A DNA stretch of 64,000 nt from Micromonospora terminaliae (GCF_009671205.1 NZ_CP045309.1:2294001-2358000); one strand, 5' to 3'; shown: positions 17,743 through 25,753, numbered from the stretch's first letter. Made by a program: numbers and translations. Notes: generated by a model not told the origin, from the letters alone.

Positions 17743-18759
17743 TCACCTCCCCACCGACTCCTTGAGCCACCCCCGCTCCGCCGCCAGCAGCGCGATCTGG
17801 AACCGGGTCCGGGCGCCGAGCAGGGAACCCGCATCGCTGACGTGTTTCTGCACCGTACGGCGGCTCACCTTGAGCACACGGGCGATCGCCTCGTCCTTCA
17901 TCCCGCTCGCCATCATGTGCAGGATCTCCCGGGTGCGCCGGTCCGGCCCCACGGTCGTCGGGCCGCCCTTCGGGGCCGACCCGTCGTGCCGGCTCGCCAG
18001 CGACACCGGCTCGGCGCGCTCCCACACGCTCTCGAACAGCGCCACCAGCGCCACCACCAGCGCGGGGGAGTGCACCACCAGGGAACCCGCCGCCGGGCGG
18101 TCCCCGCGTACCGGTAGGAGCGCCGCCGCCCGGTCGAACACCACCAGCTTCACCGGCAGCCCCGTCGCCAGCCGCAGTTCCCCGCCCTGACCCGTCCCGC
18201 GCAGCGCCGTCTTGAGCGACACCGCGTCGGTGAAGCCGTTCGTCTCGTACACCGACCGCAGCCGCACCCCGGGCGCCACTCCCGACTCCGCGCCGGACGC
18301 CTGCCCGGCCGTCACGTAGGGCGGCTTGGCCAGGTGCAGTATCTCGACCGAACTGCCCTTCAGCAGCTGGCCGTAGCGCGCCGGCACCTCGTCCTCGCGT
18401 TCCAGCACCTCCACGAGGTGCGCGGCGCGCGGCCCGGACACCGCCTCGTACACGTCGTGAAGCTGCTCCACGATGGCCTCGACGCGGGCGAGTTCGGCCC
18501 GCCGCCGGGCCAGCAGGGCGCTGAGCGACGACCGTGGAGGACCGGCGGCCCATCGCGGTGTCGTGTCGTCGATCCGCAGCGCCAGTGCGGAGTCGGCAAG
18601 GTGCCGCAGTGCCCGTTCCGCCTCCGCCGGGGACACCCCGACGGCCGCCGCCACCTCGGTGCCGTCCGCCGACGGCACGGTCACCAGGTGCTCCAACACC
18701 CGCCCGGCCAGTGGGTCCAGGCCGGTCACCGCCCACGGGCTGCCTGTACTTCCGTCCAT
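17743..18759 (-). CDS. LuxR-type HTH regulator with TrmB-like N-terminus
   Basis: 338-aa regulator. The N-terminal part has a winged-helix-like segment (VLEHLVTVPSADGTEVAAAV, then GVSPAEAERALRHLADS) as in TrmB-like actinobacterial regulators. The middle is an effector-like domain, and the C-terminus is a LuxR HTH (RTREILHMMASGMKDEAIARV, then LKVSRRTVQKHVSDAGSLL). It has no receiver domain, so it probably senses a ligand directly. The ATG at 18759 is preferred; an upstream extension would run into the IS remnant and has no family resemblance. AGGAG lies 11 nt before the ATG, rather far. The target is unknown; the convergent M4 protease is only a neighbour. Confidence 0.75.
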   Translation of the reverse strand: MDGSTGSPWAVTGLDPLAGRVLEHLVTVPSADGTEVAAAVGVSPAEAERALRHLADSALALRIDDTTPRWAAGPPRSSLSALLARRRAELARVEAIVEQLHDVYEAVSGPRAAHLVEVLEREDEVPARYGQLLKGSSVEILHLAKPPYVTAGQASGAESGVAPGVRLRSVYETNGFTDAVSLKTALRGTGQGGELRLATGLPVKLVVFDRAAALLPVRGDRPAAGSLVVHSPALVVALVALFESVWERAEPVSLASRHDGSAPKGGPTTVGPDRRTREILHMMASGMKDEAIARVLKVSRRTVQKHVSDAGSLLGARTRFQIALLAAERGWLKESVGR

Positions 18760-18818
18760 CCGTTCTGACACTCCTGTGCTCTGAGCTCGTACCGCTCGGC
18801 GGACACCATCGGTGGTGG

Positions 18819-18899
18819 TCAGGCCGCCGGGGCGGCCTCGTAGTCGGCGGGACTGCGGTGGCCCAGGCTGCGGTGCAGCCGGTGCAAGTTCTACCAGGC
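18819..18899 (-). pseudogene. IS3-type transposase C-terminal remnant
   Basis: The minus strand reads NLHRLHRSLGHRSPADYE followed by AAPAA and a stop at 18819, the C-terminal signature of IS3-family (rve) transposases (usually YNxxRxHxSLGxxSPxxYE). The codon where Tyr is normally found (18891-18893) is TAG, and similarity ends a few codons upstream, so only about 80 bp survive. It marks an old insertion between the LuxR-type regulator and the GNAT-VOC gene. Confidence 0.65.
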
Positions 18900-18933
18900 C
18901 GCCGCCGATCCTGAGCATCCGCAAGGGCTGAGC

Positions 18934-19926
18934 TCAGGTCACGGGTGGCGCCCAGGTAGGGCGTCTGATCAGGCAGAACGGGTGGCCGGCCGGATCGGCG
19001 TACACGTGATCGCCGGGCAGCGGCCGCGCGCCCAGCGCGAGCACCGCCTCCGCTGCCGCGGCCTGGTCGTCGACCATCACGTCGAGGTGCATCTGCTGCG
19101 GCACCGCCGGCTCCGGCCACGTGGGCGGCGTCAGGTCGACGGCGCGCTGAAACGCCAGCCCGGACGCCGACGTGCTGGCCGACACGACGACGAAGTCCTC
19201 GTCCGCGTAGGTGATCGGGTCGCCGAGGACCGCGCTCCAGAAACGCGCCTCGACCATGGGATCGGGGCAGTCGACGATCAGGTGGTGGAGCCGACCGAGC
19301 GGCACAGCGGCCACCTCCTTCCTGGTCCGGCGCTCAGTATCGCCGGAACGGGCGGGCGCCGGCTCGGCCGAGGGCCGCCACTCCCGCCGGATCAGCCCGT
19401 AGACCCACGAGTCGGAGACCTCGCCGTTCACGACGCAGTCCTCCCGCAACGTGCCTTCACGCACGAACCCGAGCTTCTCCAGCACCCGGGCGGAGGCCAC
19501 GTTGCGGGTGTCGGTCTCCGCCTGGACGCGATTCAGGTCCAGCGTGTCGAAAGCCCACCGCAGCACCGCGTGTGCGGCCTCCGTGGCGTAGCCGTGGCCC
19601 CACGCCGCCTCGTCGAAGCAGTAGCCCAGCGATGCGCTGCGGTAGTCCGGATTCCACCGGCTCAGGCTGCACCAGCCGATGAACGCCCTGTCGGCGTCGC
19701 GATCCACGGCCAGCCGCGCCCCGGTGCCCTCGTCCGCCATCTGCCGGCACGCCGCGATGAACCGTGCAGCGCGCCCGCGATCACTCCACGGCGGCGCGTC
19801 CCAGTAGCGCAGCACGCGGGCGTTGCTGTGCAGCGCGAGGAGGTCGTCGGCGTCCGCGTCGTCGAAGGGACGCAGCCGGAGGCGAGCGGTGTGCACCGTG
19901 GGGGTGGGCAGCGGCACGGGCGTCAT
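18934..19926 (-). CDS. RimJ-type GNAT acetyltransferase fused to VOC (glyoxalase) domain
   Basis: 330-aa protein. Residues 1-183 are a RimJ/RimL-like GNAT domain (TARLRLRPFDDADADDLL, WGHGYATEAAHAVLRWAFD, ETDTRNVASARVLEKLGF) of the type that acetylates ribosomal-protein or antibiotic amines. Residues 208-330 are a VOC domain (LGRLHHLIVDCPDPMVEARF, QMHLDVMVDD, GHPFCLIRRP) as in glyoxalase/bleomycin-resistance proteins. No stop separates them. The ATG at 19926 has GGAGGGA just upstream; a longer open frame lacks family features. A strong internal ribosome site before codon 208 suggests the VOC part can also be made alone, so this may be two genes that recently merged. Confidence 0.8.
   Translation of the reverse strand: MTPVPLPTPTVHTARLRLRPFDDADADDLLALHSNARVLRYWDAPPWSDRGRAARFIAACRQMADEGTGARLAVDRDADRAFIGWCSLSRWNPDYRSASLGYCFDEAAWGHGYATEAAHAVLRWAFDTLDLNRVQAETDTRNVASARVLEKLGFVREGTLREDCVVNGEVSDSWVYGLIRREWRPSAEPAPARSGDTERRTRKEVAAVPLGRLHHLIVDCPDPMVEARFWSAVLGDPITYADEDFVVVSASTSASGLAFQRAVDLTPPTWPEPAVPQQMHLDVMVDDQAAAAEAVLALGARPLPGDHVYADPAGHPFCLIRRPTWAPPVT
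19303..19320 (-). promoter_or_regulatory. Internal ribosome site and GTG start for VOC domain
   Basis: On the minus strand AAGGAGG (19320-19314) is followed after eight bases by an in-frame GTG (19305-19303), exactly at the GNAT/VOC boundary. Initiation here would give a 123-aa stand-alone VOC protein. Confidence 0.55.
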
Positions 19927-19999
19927 GGTCCCTCCGGTGGTTGGTGGCCGCTCCACCAGACAACCGGCGCCGGCCACTCGCAACGGGTTTCTCGGCGGG

Positions 20000-20055
20000 C
20001 GGGTGCGTACACCCGGACGTGCTCGCTCCTCGGCACGTCCGGGTGTACGCACCCG
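20000..20055. repeat. Perfect 23-bp inverted repeat (long hairpin)
   Basis: A perfect inverted repeat with 23-bp arms (20000-20022 and 20033-20055) and a 10-nt loop, upstream of the GNAT-VOC gene. The arms contain GTGCGTACACCCGGACGTGC. It is far longer than the other terminators in this window and lacks a T tract, so it may be a REP-like element, a miniature-element end or a protein-binding cruciform. Confidence 0.8.
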
Positions 20056-20603
20056 GTGGTCACCTTCGCCGCCGGTATCGGGCCGGCCCCGACAGTGGTT
20101 CGCGTCCGGTCAGAAGCGACCGCGCGCGGACCGCCGCGTGCTGCAGCCCGGTACGAGGCCACCGGGCTTCTCGCCCCGGGTCAGGCCCGCGGCGGCGACT
20201 CATTGCCCGACGAACGAGAGCGGGGTACCGATCTTGGCGCGGCGCGGCGAGCCATTCCCCGCACGGGCCCCACTCCACCGCGACCCGGCTGCTCCGGGCG
20301 GGCGGCGGATCGAGAAGGAACGCGAGCAGGGGAGGGCGCGGGGGCCGACGGGTGGAGGACAGCACGTGGTGAGGACGCGTAGACATGAGCTCTCTCAGGA
20401 CCTGACGGAAGACACGGGAAAAGAGCCGACGGCGACGTCGGCGACCGATGCGTGGAAGGTGTCAGGTCTAGAGAGCAGGCGGGGTCACGCGCGTGAAGTC
20501 CTCTGTGCGTGGGACGAGAAGGAGGTGCAGTTACACGGTAGGGAGGGACGGGCCGGGGAGGCCAGCCATTTCGCCCTGGTGCGGAGCGCTGAATGCCGGG
20601 CGG
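20056..20603. other. Gene-free stretch with RNA structure
   Basis: Together with the inverted repeat this leaves about 680 nt without a convincing gene. Open frames here (for example 20060-20386 minus) lack ribosome sites and family resemblance. Visible structure comprises a long-range stem pairing 20390-20406 with 20461-20475, an internal hairpin at 20425-20442, and a 12-bp palindrome TCACGCGCGTGA at 20484-20495. Confidence 0.5.
20416..20442 (-). terminator. Intrinsic terminator, minus strand
   Basis: On the minus strand GCCGAC-GTCGCC-GTCGGC forms a 6-bp stem followed at once by TCTTTT, the only hairpin-plus-T-tract noticed in the window. It lies about 160 nt downstream of the peptidase E stop and would end that transcript. 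It is nested in a larger possible stem. Confidence 0.55.
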
Positions 20604-21266
20604 CTACGGCTCGAACCTCTTCCACTGCCCCTCGGAGACCACCTCGACCGAGCCGTCGACGACCGCGATGGCCGTCTGTTCGTCGATGGCGTAGGCCGGG
20701 ACACCGATCTCGGCGGCCCACCGCTCGGCGTCGGCCAGGGTGTTCGTCGGGAAAAGGTCCAGGTGCGGGAAGATCGAGAAGTCGACGACTCCCAGGGTGC
20801 GGTCGTCCGGCGCGGACGGCCACTCGACGAAGTACGTGCCGATCCGGGGCGTCATCACCATGCTTCCGGCACTCACTCCCACCCAGACCGTGTCGGTCAG
20901 CGACGGCAGCAGGTCGGCCAGCCCGGACTGCCGCATCCAGTGGCACAGGTACGTGGCGTCGCCGCCGTCGACCAGGAGGACGTCGGCCTCCCGGACCCAG
21001 GGGACCCATCGCTCCGCGCCGATGGTGGGCAGTGCGGTGAGTTCGAGGACACCGAGCGACGCCCAACCCAGGCCGGACAGGTACCGGAACGTGGGCTCGG
21101 CGGCGACGAAACCCCGCACCGATTTCGGACCGCACATCGGGTGACCCCACTGTGCGGTGGGGATGCAGAGGGCGTGGCACTCGGCGATCGGCTTACCGAG
21201 GAGCTGCACGAGCGCCGAGTGGATGCGCGGGTTCGTGACGCCGCCTGACGTGAGCAACAGCTTCAA
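20604..21266 (-). CDS. Peptidase E-like (S51) serine dipeptidase
   Basis: 220-aa cytoplasmic peptidase of family S51, whose members cleave Asp-Xaa dipeptides. Visible features are LLLTSGG at the N-terminus, LLVDGGDATYL, the nucleophile elbow GVSAGS (Ser132) and the His in SIFPHLD (His168). The TTG at 21266 is chosen: GGAGG lies four bases upstream and the protein then begins with the family KLLLTSGG strand. Longer in-frame extensions upstream have no similarity. It is divergent from the DGPF/ECF genes across 268 nt. Confidence 0.82.
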   Translation of the reverse strand: MKLLLTSGGVTNPRIHSALVQLLGKPIAECHALCIPTAQWGHPMCGPKSVRGFVAAEPTFRYLSGLGWASLGVLELTALPTIGAERWVPWVREADVLLVDGGDATYLCHWMRQSGLADLLPSLTDTVWVGVSAGSMVMTPRIGTYFVEWPSAPDDRTLGVVDFSIFPHLDLFPTNTLADAERWAAEIGVPAYAIDEQTAIAVVDGSVEVVSEGQWKRFEP

Positions 21267-21355
21267 GGTGCCTCCAGATTCGCGCGCGGCGGGTGGATGT
21301 GCCTGAGCCCCGATTGCCCATCGATCCTCCACCGGTCCTACCCGCGCTGCACGTG

Positions 21356-21431
21356 CAACCGGCCGAGACACCCGGGATGCGCATGTCCCGGCGACCGCTC
21401 ATCGGCACGTCCCGGGGTGGAACCGGTTGCG
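21356..21431. repeat. Nested inverted repeat in divergent promoter region
   Basis: GCAACCGG (21356-21363) pairs with CCGGTTGC (21424-21431), and inside it CACCCGGGA (21370-21378) pairs with TCCCGGGGTG (21411-21420) with one bulge. The apical part has near-direct repeats CATGTCCCGG and CACGTCCCGG. It lies between divergent peptidase E and the DGPF-ECF genes, so it may be an operator array. Confidence 0.45.
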
Positions 21432-21534
21432 CCGCGGCGGGAGATTTCTTCGGGGCCACGTCGATCCGCGGGCCGCTCGTTCGACGTTAGGGTGCGAGGG
21501 CCGAGAGGCGGCCGCGCCGACCGAGGAGAACGCC

Positions 21535-21906
21535 ATGCCGAAGTACCTGCTCATCATGCGGGGCACCGACGAGTCGAACGCGGCCATGATGGCCGACATC
21601 GACGAGATGATGGCCACGACTCGCCAGTTCATCGAGGAGATGGTCAAGGCCGGCGTCCTCCTCGCGGCGGAAGGCCTGGACGATCCGGCCCGGAGCGTCG
21701 TGGTCGACTTCAGCGGCGAGGCCCCGGTCGTCACGGACGGGCCGTACGGCGAGACCAAGGAACTGTTCGGGGGCTTCTTCCTGCTCGACGTCGCCTCGAA
21801 GCAGGAGGCGGTCGAGTGGGCCAAGCGGGTCCCCGCCGCCCGTGGGTCGAAGATCGAGGTCCGGCGGGTGCCGGGGAGCGACGAGGTTCCGCAGGTCGGC
21901 GAGTGA
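21535..21906 (+). CDS. DGPF/YCII-domain protein
   Basis: 123-aa member of the YCII/DGPF family, small ferredoxin-like-fold proteins regularly encoded beside ECF42-type sigma factors. It has the MPKYLLIMRG start, the DGPYGETKELFGGFFLLDV signature and a SKQEAVEWAKRVPAA helix. The ATG at 21535 has GAGGAG at 21523-21528. Its biochemical function is unknown. It precedes the sigma gene by 43 nt and is probably co-transcribed, with a TAGGGT box at 21488-21493 as a possible -10 element. Confidence 0.88.
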   Translation: MPKYLLIMRGTDESNAAMMADIDEMMATTRQFIEEMVKAGVLLAAEGLDDPARSVVVDFSGEAPVVTDGPYGETKELFGGFFLLDVASKQEAVEWAKRVPAARGSKIEVRRVPGSDEVPQVGE

Positions 21907-21949
21907 CCGTCCGGGGCCGGGCCGGGCGCGTGAGGAACGGCCGGAACTG

Positions 21950-23176
21950 ATGGGTACGCCCGATGTCGAGGCCGTCTGGCGGATCGAGTCGGCGCGGATC
22001 GTCGCCGCGCTGACCCGGTTCACCGGCGACTTCGGGCTGGCCGAGGACGCAGCCCAGGAGGCGGTGGCCGAGGCGCTGGTGTCGTGGCCGCACGCCGCTC
22101 CGGCGAATCCGGCCGGCTGGTTGACGGCCACGGCCCGGCGGCGGGCGATCGACGCGATCCGCCGCCGGGCCGCCCTCCAGGACCGGTACGCCCTGCTGGC
22201 GGCCGACCTGGCGGTCAACTCGGCGGCCGAGGAAGGCGTCGACCCCGACCGGATCGACGACGACGTGCTCGCGCTCATGTTCGTCAGCTGCCATCCGGTG
22301 CTCTCCCCGGAGGCCCGCGTGGCCCTGACCCTGCGCGTGGTCGGCGGCCTGTCCAGCGAGGAGATCGCCCGCGCGTTCCTGGTGTCCGTGCCGACCGTGC
22401 AGGCCCGCATCACCCGGGCCAAGAAGACGATCGCAGCCGCGCGGGTGCCGTTCGAGCTGCCGGCGGCCGGCGAGCGCCGGGAACGGCTGGCCGGCGTGCT
22501 CAGCGTCCTCTACGTGATCTTCACCGAGGGGTCGACGGCCACGTCGGGCGACCGGCTGCTGCGCCCCGACGTCGCGTACGAGGCGATCCGGCTGGCCCGC
22601 ACGCTGGCCGCGCTGCAACCGGACGAGCCGGAGGTGCACGGCCTGCTCGCGTTGTGCGAGCTGACGGCCGCGCGGTTCCCGGCCCGGACCGCCCCGGACG
22701 GCTCGCCGATCCTGCTCGAGGACCAGGACCGGCGACGGTGGGACATCTCGGCCGTCCGCCGTGGGCTGGCCGCGCTGGCCAGGGCCTCGGCTCGCGGCCT
22801 CGGCCCCTACGGCCTGCAGGCCGCGATCGCCGCCACCCACGCGTCGGCGCCCTCGGTCGAGGCAACCGACTGGGACCGGATCGTGGTCCTCTACGAGGCA
22901 CTCGGCCGGGTCGCGCCCTCGCCGGTGGTCGAGCTCAACCGGGCCGTCGCCGTGGCCATGGCCTCGGGTCCGGCGCGAGCGCTGGCCATCGTGGACGAGC
23001 TGATCGCCGCCGACCGGCTTCCCGGTTCCCATCTCGTGCCGACCGTACGCGGTGAACTGCTGGCCCGGCTCGGACGGCGACCGGAAGCGCGCGCCGAGCT
23101 GGAGCTGGCGGCCCGGCTGTGCGCCAACCAGCGTGAACGTTCGGTGCTGTTGCGCAAGGCGGCCGCGTTGAGCTGA
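21950..23176 (+). CDS. ECF42-type RNA polymerase sigma factor
   Basis: 408-aa sigma factor. Region 2 (VAALTRFTGDFGLAEDAAQE, then PAGWLTATARRRAIDAIRRR) and region 4 (ALTLRVVGGLSSEEIARAFL, then PTVQARITRAKKTI) occupy the first 175 residues. The remaining 230 form the long helical, TPR-like C-terminal extension (YEALGRVAPSPVVELNRAVA; RGELLARLGRRPEARAELEL) that defines this group, which works without a classical anti-sigma factor. The flanking DGPF proteins are the conserved partners of the group. The ATG is at 21950. Its regulon cannot be inferred, though it may include its own operon. Confidence 0.92.
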   Translation: MGTPDVEAVWRIESARIVAALTRFTGDFGLAEDAAQEAVAEALVSWPHAAPANPAGWLTATARRRAIDAIRRRAALQDRYALLAADLAVNSAAEEGVDPDRIDDDVLALMFVSCHPVLSPEARVALTLRVVGGLSSEEIARAFLVSVPTVQARITRAKKTIAAARVPFELPAAGERRERLAGVLSVLYVIFTEGSTATSGDRLLRPDVAYEAIRLARTLAALQPDEPEVHGLLALCELTAARFPARTAPDGSPILLEDQDRRRWDISAVRRGLAALARASARGLGPYGLQAAIAATHASAPSVEATDWDRIVVLYEALGRVAPSPVVELNRAVAVAMASGPARALAIVDELIAADRLPGSHLVPTVRGELLARLGRRPEARAELELAARLCANQRERSVLLRKAAALS

Positions 23177-23330
23177 CCTCTCCACCTCGGCGCCCGGATC
23201 CGAGCGCGCCGCGCCGGGGCAGGTCCCGTGGAAGGCTTTTCGGGCATAGCGTCGGATCCGGAGCGGGCCGTTCGTAGCGCAGGTGACAGGCGGCTGCCGG
23301 AGAAGGCCGCCGGGACGAGGGAGTCAGCAG

Positions 23331-23701
23331 ATGACGCGGTACCTGATCTCGTTCAACGACGGCGCGATGGACCACATCCCGCCGAGGAGCTGCCTGACGT
23401 AGGCAAGGCCTCGCACGCGGTGATCCAGGAGGCCGTCGACGCCGGTGTGTTCGTCTTCGGCACCGGACTCGAACGCCAGCAGGCGAGCATCGTGGCCACG
23501 GACGGGATGGCCACCGACGGCCCGTACCCGGAGACCAAGGAGGTCATCGGCGGGTTGGTGGTCGTCGACGTCGCCACACGCGAGGAGGCGCTGGCGTGGG
23601 CGGCCAAGATCGCCGCCGCGTGCCGCTGCGCTCAGGAGGTCCGCGAGGTCCTGCCCGACCCCGAGATGGACGAGATGCTTCGCCGGGCCGAGGGTCGATG
23701 A
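23331..23701 (+). pseudogene. Second DGPF/YCII gene, frameshifted
   Basis: The ATG at 23331 starts MTRYLISFNDGAMDHIP, a normal DGPF N-terminus, but the frame then reaches TAG at 23400. The rest (AEELPDVGKASHAVIQEAVD through DGMATDGPYPETKEVIGGLV and DEMLRRAEGR) continues uninterrupted in another frame to 23701. One missing base near 23382, in the ATCCCGCCGAGGAG stretch, explains the break. All else looks intact, so this is either a recent frameshift or a sequence error. It follows the ECF42-type gene, completing a DGPF-sigma-DGPF cluster. Confidence 0.8.
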
Positions 23702-23795
23702 CCACGCTCGACGGCGATTGATCGACGGGAGCGCTGCGCTTCAGGGGGCCAACAACTGCTGGCTGGTCGGTGGTCAGGAGTGCTCAGCAGTCTCC

Positions 23796-23801
23796 TATGG
23801 T
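23796..23801 (+). promoter_or_regulatory. -10 box for leaderless tnpA
   Basis: TATGGT lies six bases before the tnpA GTG, giving a leaderless or near-leaderless transcript. No good -35 match is seen. Confidence 0.45.
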
Positions 23802-23807
23802 GACGGT

Positions 23808-24386
23808 GTGAACTTGAAGGAATGGGCGGCGGCCACCGGTATCTCGTACGCGACCGCGCGGCGGCGGTACGAGTCGGGAACGCTGCCCGTTTCCGCCTAC
23901 CGGCTCGGTCGGCTGATCATGGTTGGTGAACCAGTGGCCGGCGTGGCGCCGGATGCCGGGCAGGTTGTGGTGTACGCGCGGGTGTCCTCGGCCGATCAGA
24001 AGCCGGATCTGGACCGGCAGGTCGCCCGGGTGACCGTGTGGGCCACCGGTCAGGGACTTGCCGTCGATCGGGTGGTGACCGAGGTCGGCTCGGCGCTCAA
24101 CGGGGACCGCGAGAAGTTCCTCTCCCTGTTGCGTGACCCGGCCGTTTCGACGATCGTGGTCGAGCACCGGGACCGGTTCGCCCGGTTCGGTGCCGAGTAC
24201 GTCGAGGCTGCGCTGTCCGCGCAGGGCCGCCGGCTGTTGGTGGTGGACCCGTCCGGGGTCGACGACGACCTGGTGGGTGACGTGACGGAGATCCTGACGT
24301 CGCTGTGCGTCCGCCTGTACGGCCGACGCGCCGCCGCGGATCGTGTCCGCCGCGCGGTGGAGGCGGCCACCGGGGATCCGACGTGA
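23808..24386 (+). CDS. tnpA: IS607-family serine recombinase TnpA
   Basis: 192-aa transposase. The N-terminal MerR-like DNA-binding helix pair (LKEWAAATGISYATARRRYE) is followed by a resolvase catalytic domain with the nucleophilic Ser in VVYARVSSADQKPDLDRQ (Ser60/61), IVVEHRDRFARFG, and a C-terminal helix region. The GTG at 23808 is the first start giving the family N-terminus. Its stop overlaps the tnpB GTG by two bases, as usual in IS607 elements. Confidence 0.9.
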   Translation: MNLKEWAAATGISYATARRRYESGTLPVSAYRLGRLIMVGEPVAGVAPDAGQVVVYARVSSADQKPDLDRQVARVTVWATGQGLAVDRVVTEVGSALNGDREKFLSLLRDPAVSTIVVEHRDRFARFGAEYVEAALSAQGRRLLVVDPSGVDDDLVGDVTEILTSLCVRLYGRRAAADRVRRAVEAATGDPT

Positions 24387-25753
24387 GGACGGTCCAGGCG
24401 TACCGCTTCGCCCTCGACCTCACCCCGGGGCAGGAACGCGCCGTGAACGCGCACGTCGGGGCTGCGCGAGTCGTGCACAACTGGGCGCTGGCCCGGGTCA
24501 AGGCGGTCATGGACCAGCGCGCGTTGGAGCGCTCCTATGGGGTGCCCGATGAGCTGCTGACGCCGTCGCTGCCGTGGTCGCTGGCCGGGCTGCGCAAGGC
24601 GTGGAACGCCGCGAAGGCCGAGGCGGCGCCGTGGTGGGGCGAGGTGTCCAAAGAGGCGTTCAACACCGGACTGGACGCTCTGGCCCGCGGCCTGAAGAAC
24701 TGGGCTGACTCCCGCAACGGCGGGCGGGCCGGCAGGCCGGTCGGTTTCCCCCGCTTCAAGTCGCGCCGCCGTGCCACACCGTCGGTGCGGTTCACCACCG
24801 GCGCGATCCGCGTCGAGCCTGACCGCAGGCACGTGGTGCTGCCGAGGCTGGGCCGGTTGAAGCTGCACGAATCCGCCCGTAAGCTCGCCCGCCGGGTCGA
24901 TTACGGCACCGCGCGGATCATGTCCGCCACCGTGCGCCGCGACGGCGGACGGTGGCATGTCTCGTTCACCGTTGAGGTGCAGCGGGCCGACCGGCAGCCA
25001 GCCCGGCTCGGCTCGGTGGTGGGTGTGGATGTCGGGATCAAGCACCTTGCGGTGTTGTCCACCGGCGAGCTGGTCGACAACCCGCGCCACCTCGTCGCCG
25101 CGCAGGCCCGACTGCGGGCGCTCGGTCCGGCCTGCTCGCGAAAGTCCGGGCCCGACCGGCGCACCGGCTGCCGCCCCTCGAGGCGCTGGCAGCGCGCCTC
25201 GAACCGACTGGGGCGTGCCCACGCTCGCGTCGCGAACCTGCGCCGCGACGGGCTGCACAAGCTCACCACCAGGCTGGCACACGAACACGGCAGCATCGTT
25301 GTCGAGGACCTGAACGTCGCCGGCATGCTCCGCAACCGGCAGCTGGCCCGGCGCATCGCTGATGCCGGGTTCGCCGAGATCCGCCGTCAGCTGGCATACA
25401 AGACCGGGTGGAACGGCGGCCGGTTGCTCGTGGCCGACCGTTGGTATCCGTCCTCGAAAACCTGCTCGGGTTGTGGCGCGGTGAAAGCCAAGCTCGCCCT
25501 GCACGAGCGTGAGTACGACTGTGAGACGTGCGGGCTGACCCTGGACCGGGATCTGAACGCCGCACGCAACCTGGCCGCCCTGGCGGCCGAGCTCAACACC
25601 GCCGGGAGTGGCTCGGTGGCAGCACGTGGAGCCGACCAGAAGACCCGCGCACGCGGGCAGGTGGCTGTGAAGCGTGAACCCGGCACGGCATCCGCCGGCA
25701 AGACCGGGACCGTCCCCACCGCAAGGCGGGGCGACCGATCGTGTGCTCACTAA
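24383..25753 (+). CDS. tnpB: TnpB RNA-guided nuclease of IS607-type element
   Basis: 456-aa TnpB. The RuvC catalytic triad appears intact: Asp216 in VGVDVGIKHLAV, Glu308 in IVVEDLNVAGM and Asp390 in LDRDLNAARNLA. The zinc finger C361/C364...C380/C383 (YPSSKTCSGCG and CETCG) is complete. The N-terminal OPF-like region starts QAYRFALDLTPGQERAV. TnpB proteins are omega-RNA-guided endonucleases that help the element persist; the omega-RNA normally overlaps the 3' end of tnpB and the right end of the element, here roughly 25600-25800. It starts at a GTG overlapping the tnpA stop. Confidence 0.92.
   Translation: MRTVQAYRFALDLTPGQERAVNAHVGAARVVHNWALARVKAVMDQRALERSYGVPDELLTPSLPWSLAGLRKAWNAAKAEAAPWWGEVSKEAFNTGLDALARGLKNWADSRNGGRAGRPVGFPRFKSRRRATPSVRFTTGAIRVEPDRRHVVLPRLGRLKLHESARKLARRVDYGTARIMSATVRRDGGRWHVSFTVEVQRADRQPARLGSVVGVDVGIKHLAVLSTGELVDNPRHLVAAQARLRALGPACSRKSGPDRRTGCRPSRRWQRASNRLGRAHARVANLRRDGLHKLTTRLAHEHGSIVVEDLNVAGMLRNRQLARRIADAGFAEIRRQLAYKTGWNGGRLLVADRWYPSSKTCSGCGAVKAKLALHEREYDCETCGLTLDRDLNAARNLAALAAELNTAGSGSVAARGADQKTRARGQVAVKREPGTASAGKTGTVPTARRGDRSCAH

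Larger units (their letters stand above)
23796..25753 (+). mobile_element. IS607-type insertion sequence (core; outer ends not resolved)
   Basis: Element with a serine-recombinase tnpA and overlapping tnpB, the IS607 arrangement. These elements lack terminal inverted repeats and make no target duplication, so the ends cannot be fixed by eye; they should lie between 23702-23795 on the left and 25754-25832 on the right. GTGCTCA occurs on both flanks (near 23781 and just before the tnpB stop), and AGGAG...CTCCT forms a small inverted repeat at the left. Both genes are intact, so the copy looks recently active. Confidence 0.75.

Noticed and set aside
20060..20386. 108-aa minus-strand ORF in the gene-free stretch
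   Set aside because: No ribosome site, Arg/Pro-rich composition typical of random GC-rich frames, and no resemblance to a family.
20385..20500. Known riboswitch (for example ydaO, SAM or cobalamin) in the gene-free stretch
   Set aside because: I could not match any conserved riboswitch core, and no suitable gene follows on either strand; it is reported only as an unassigned structure.
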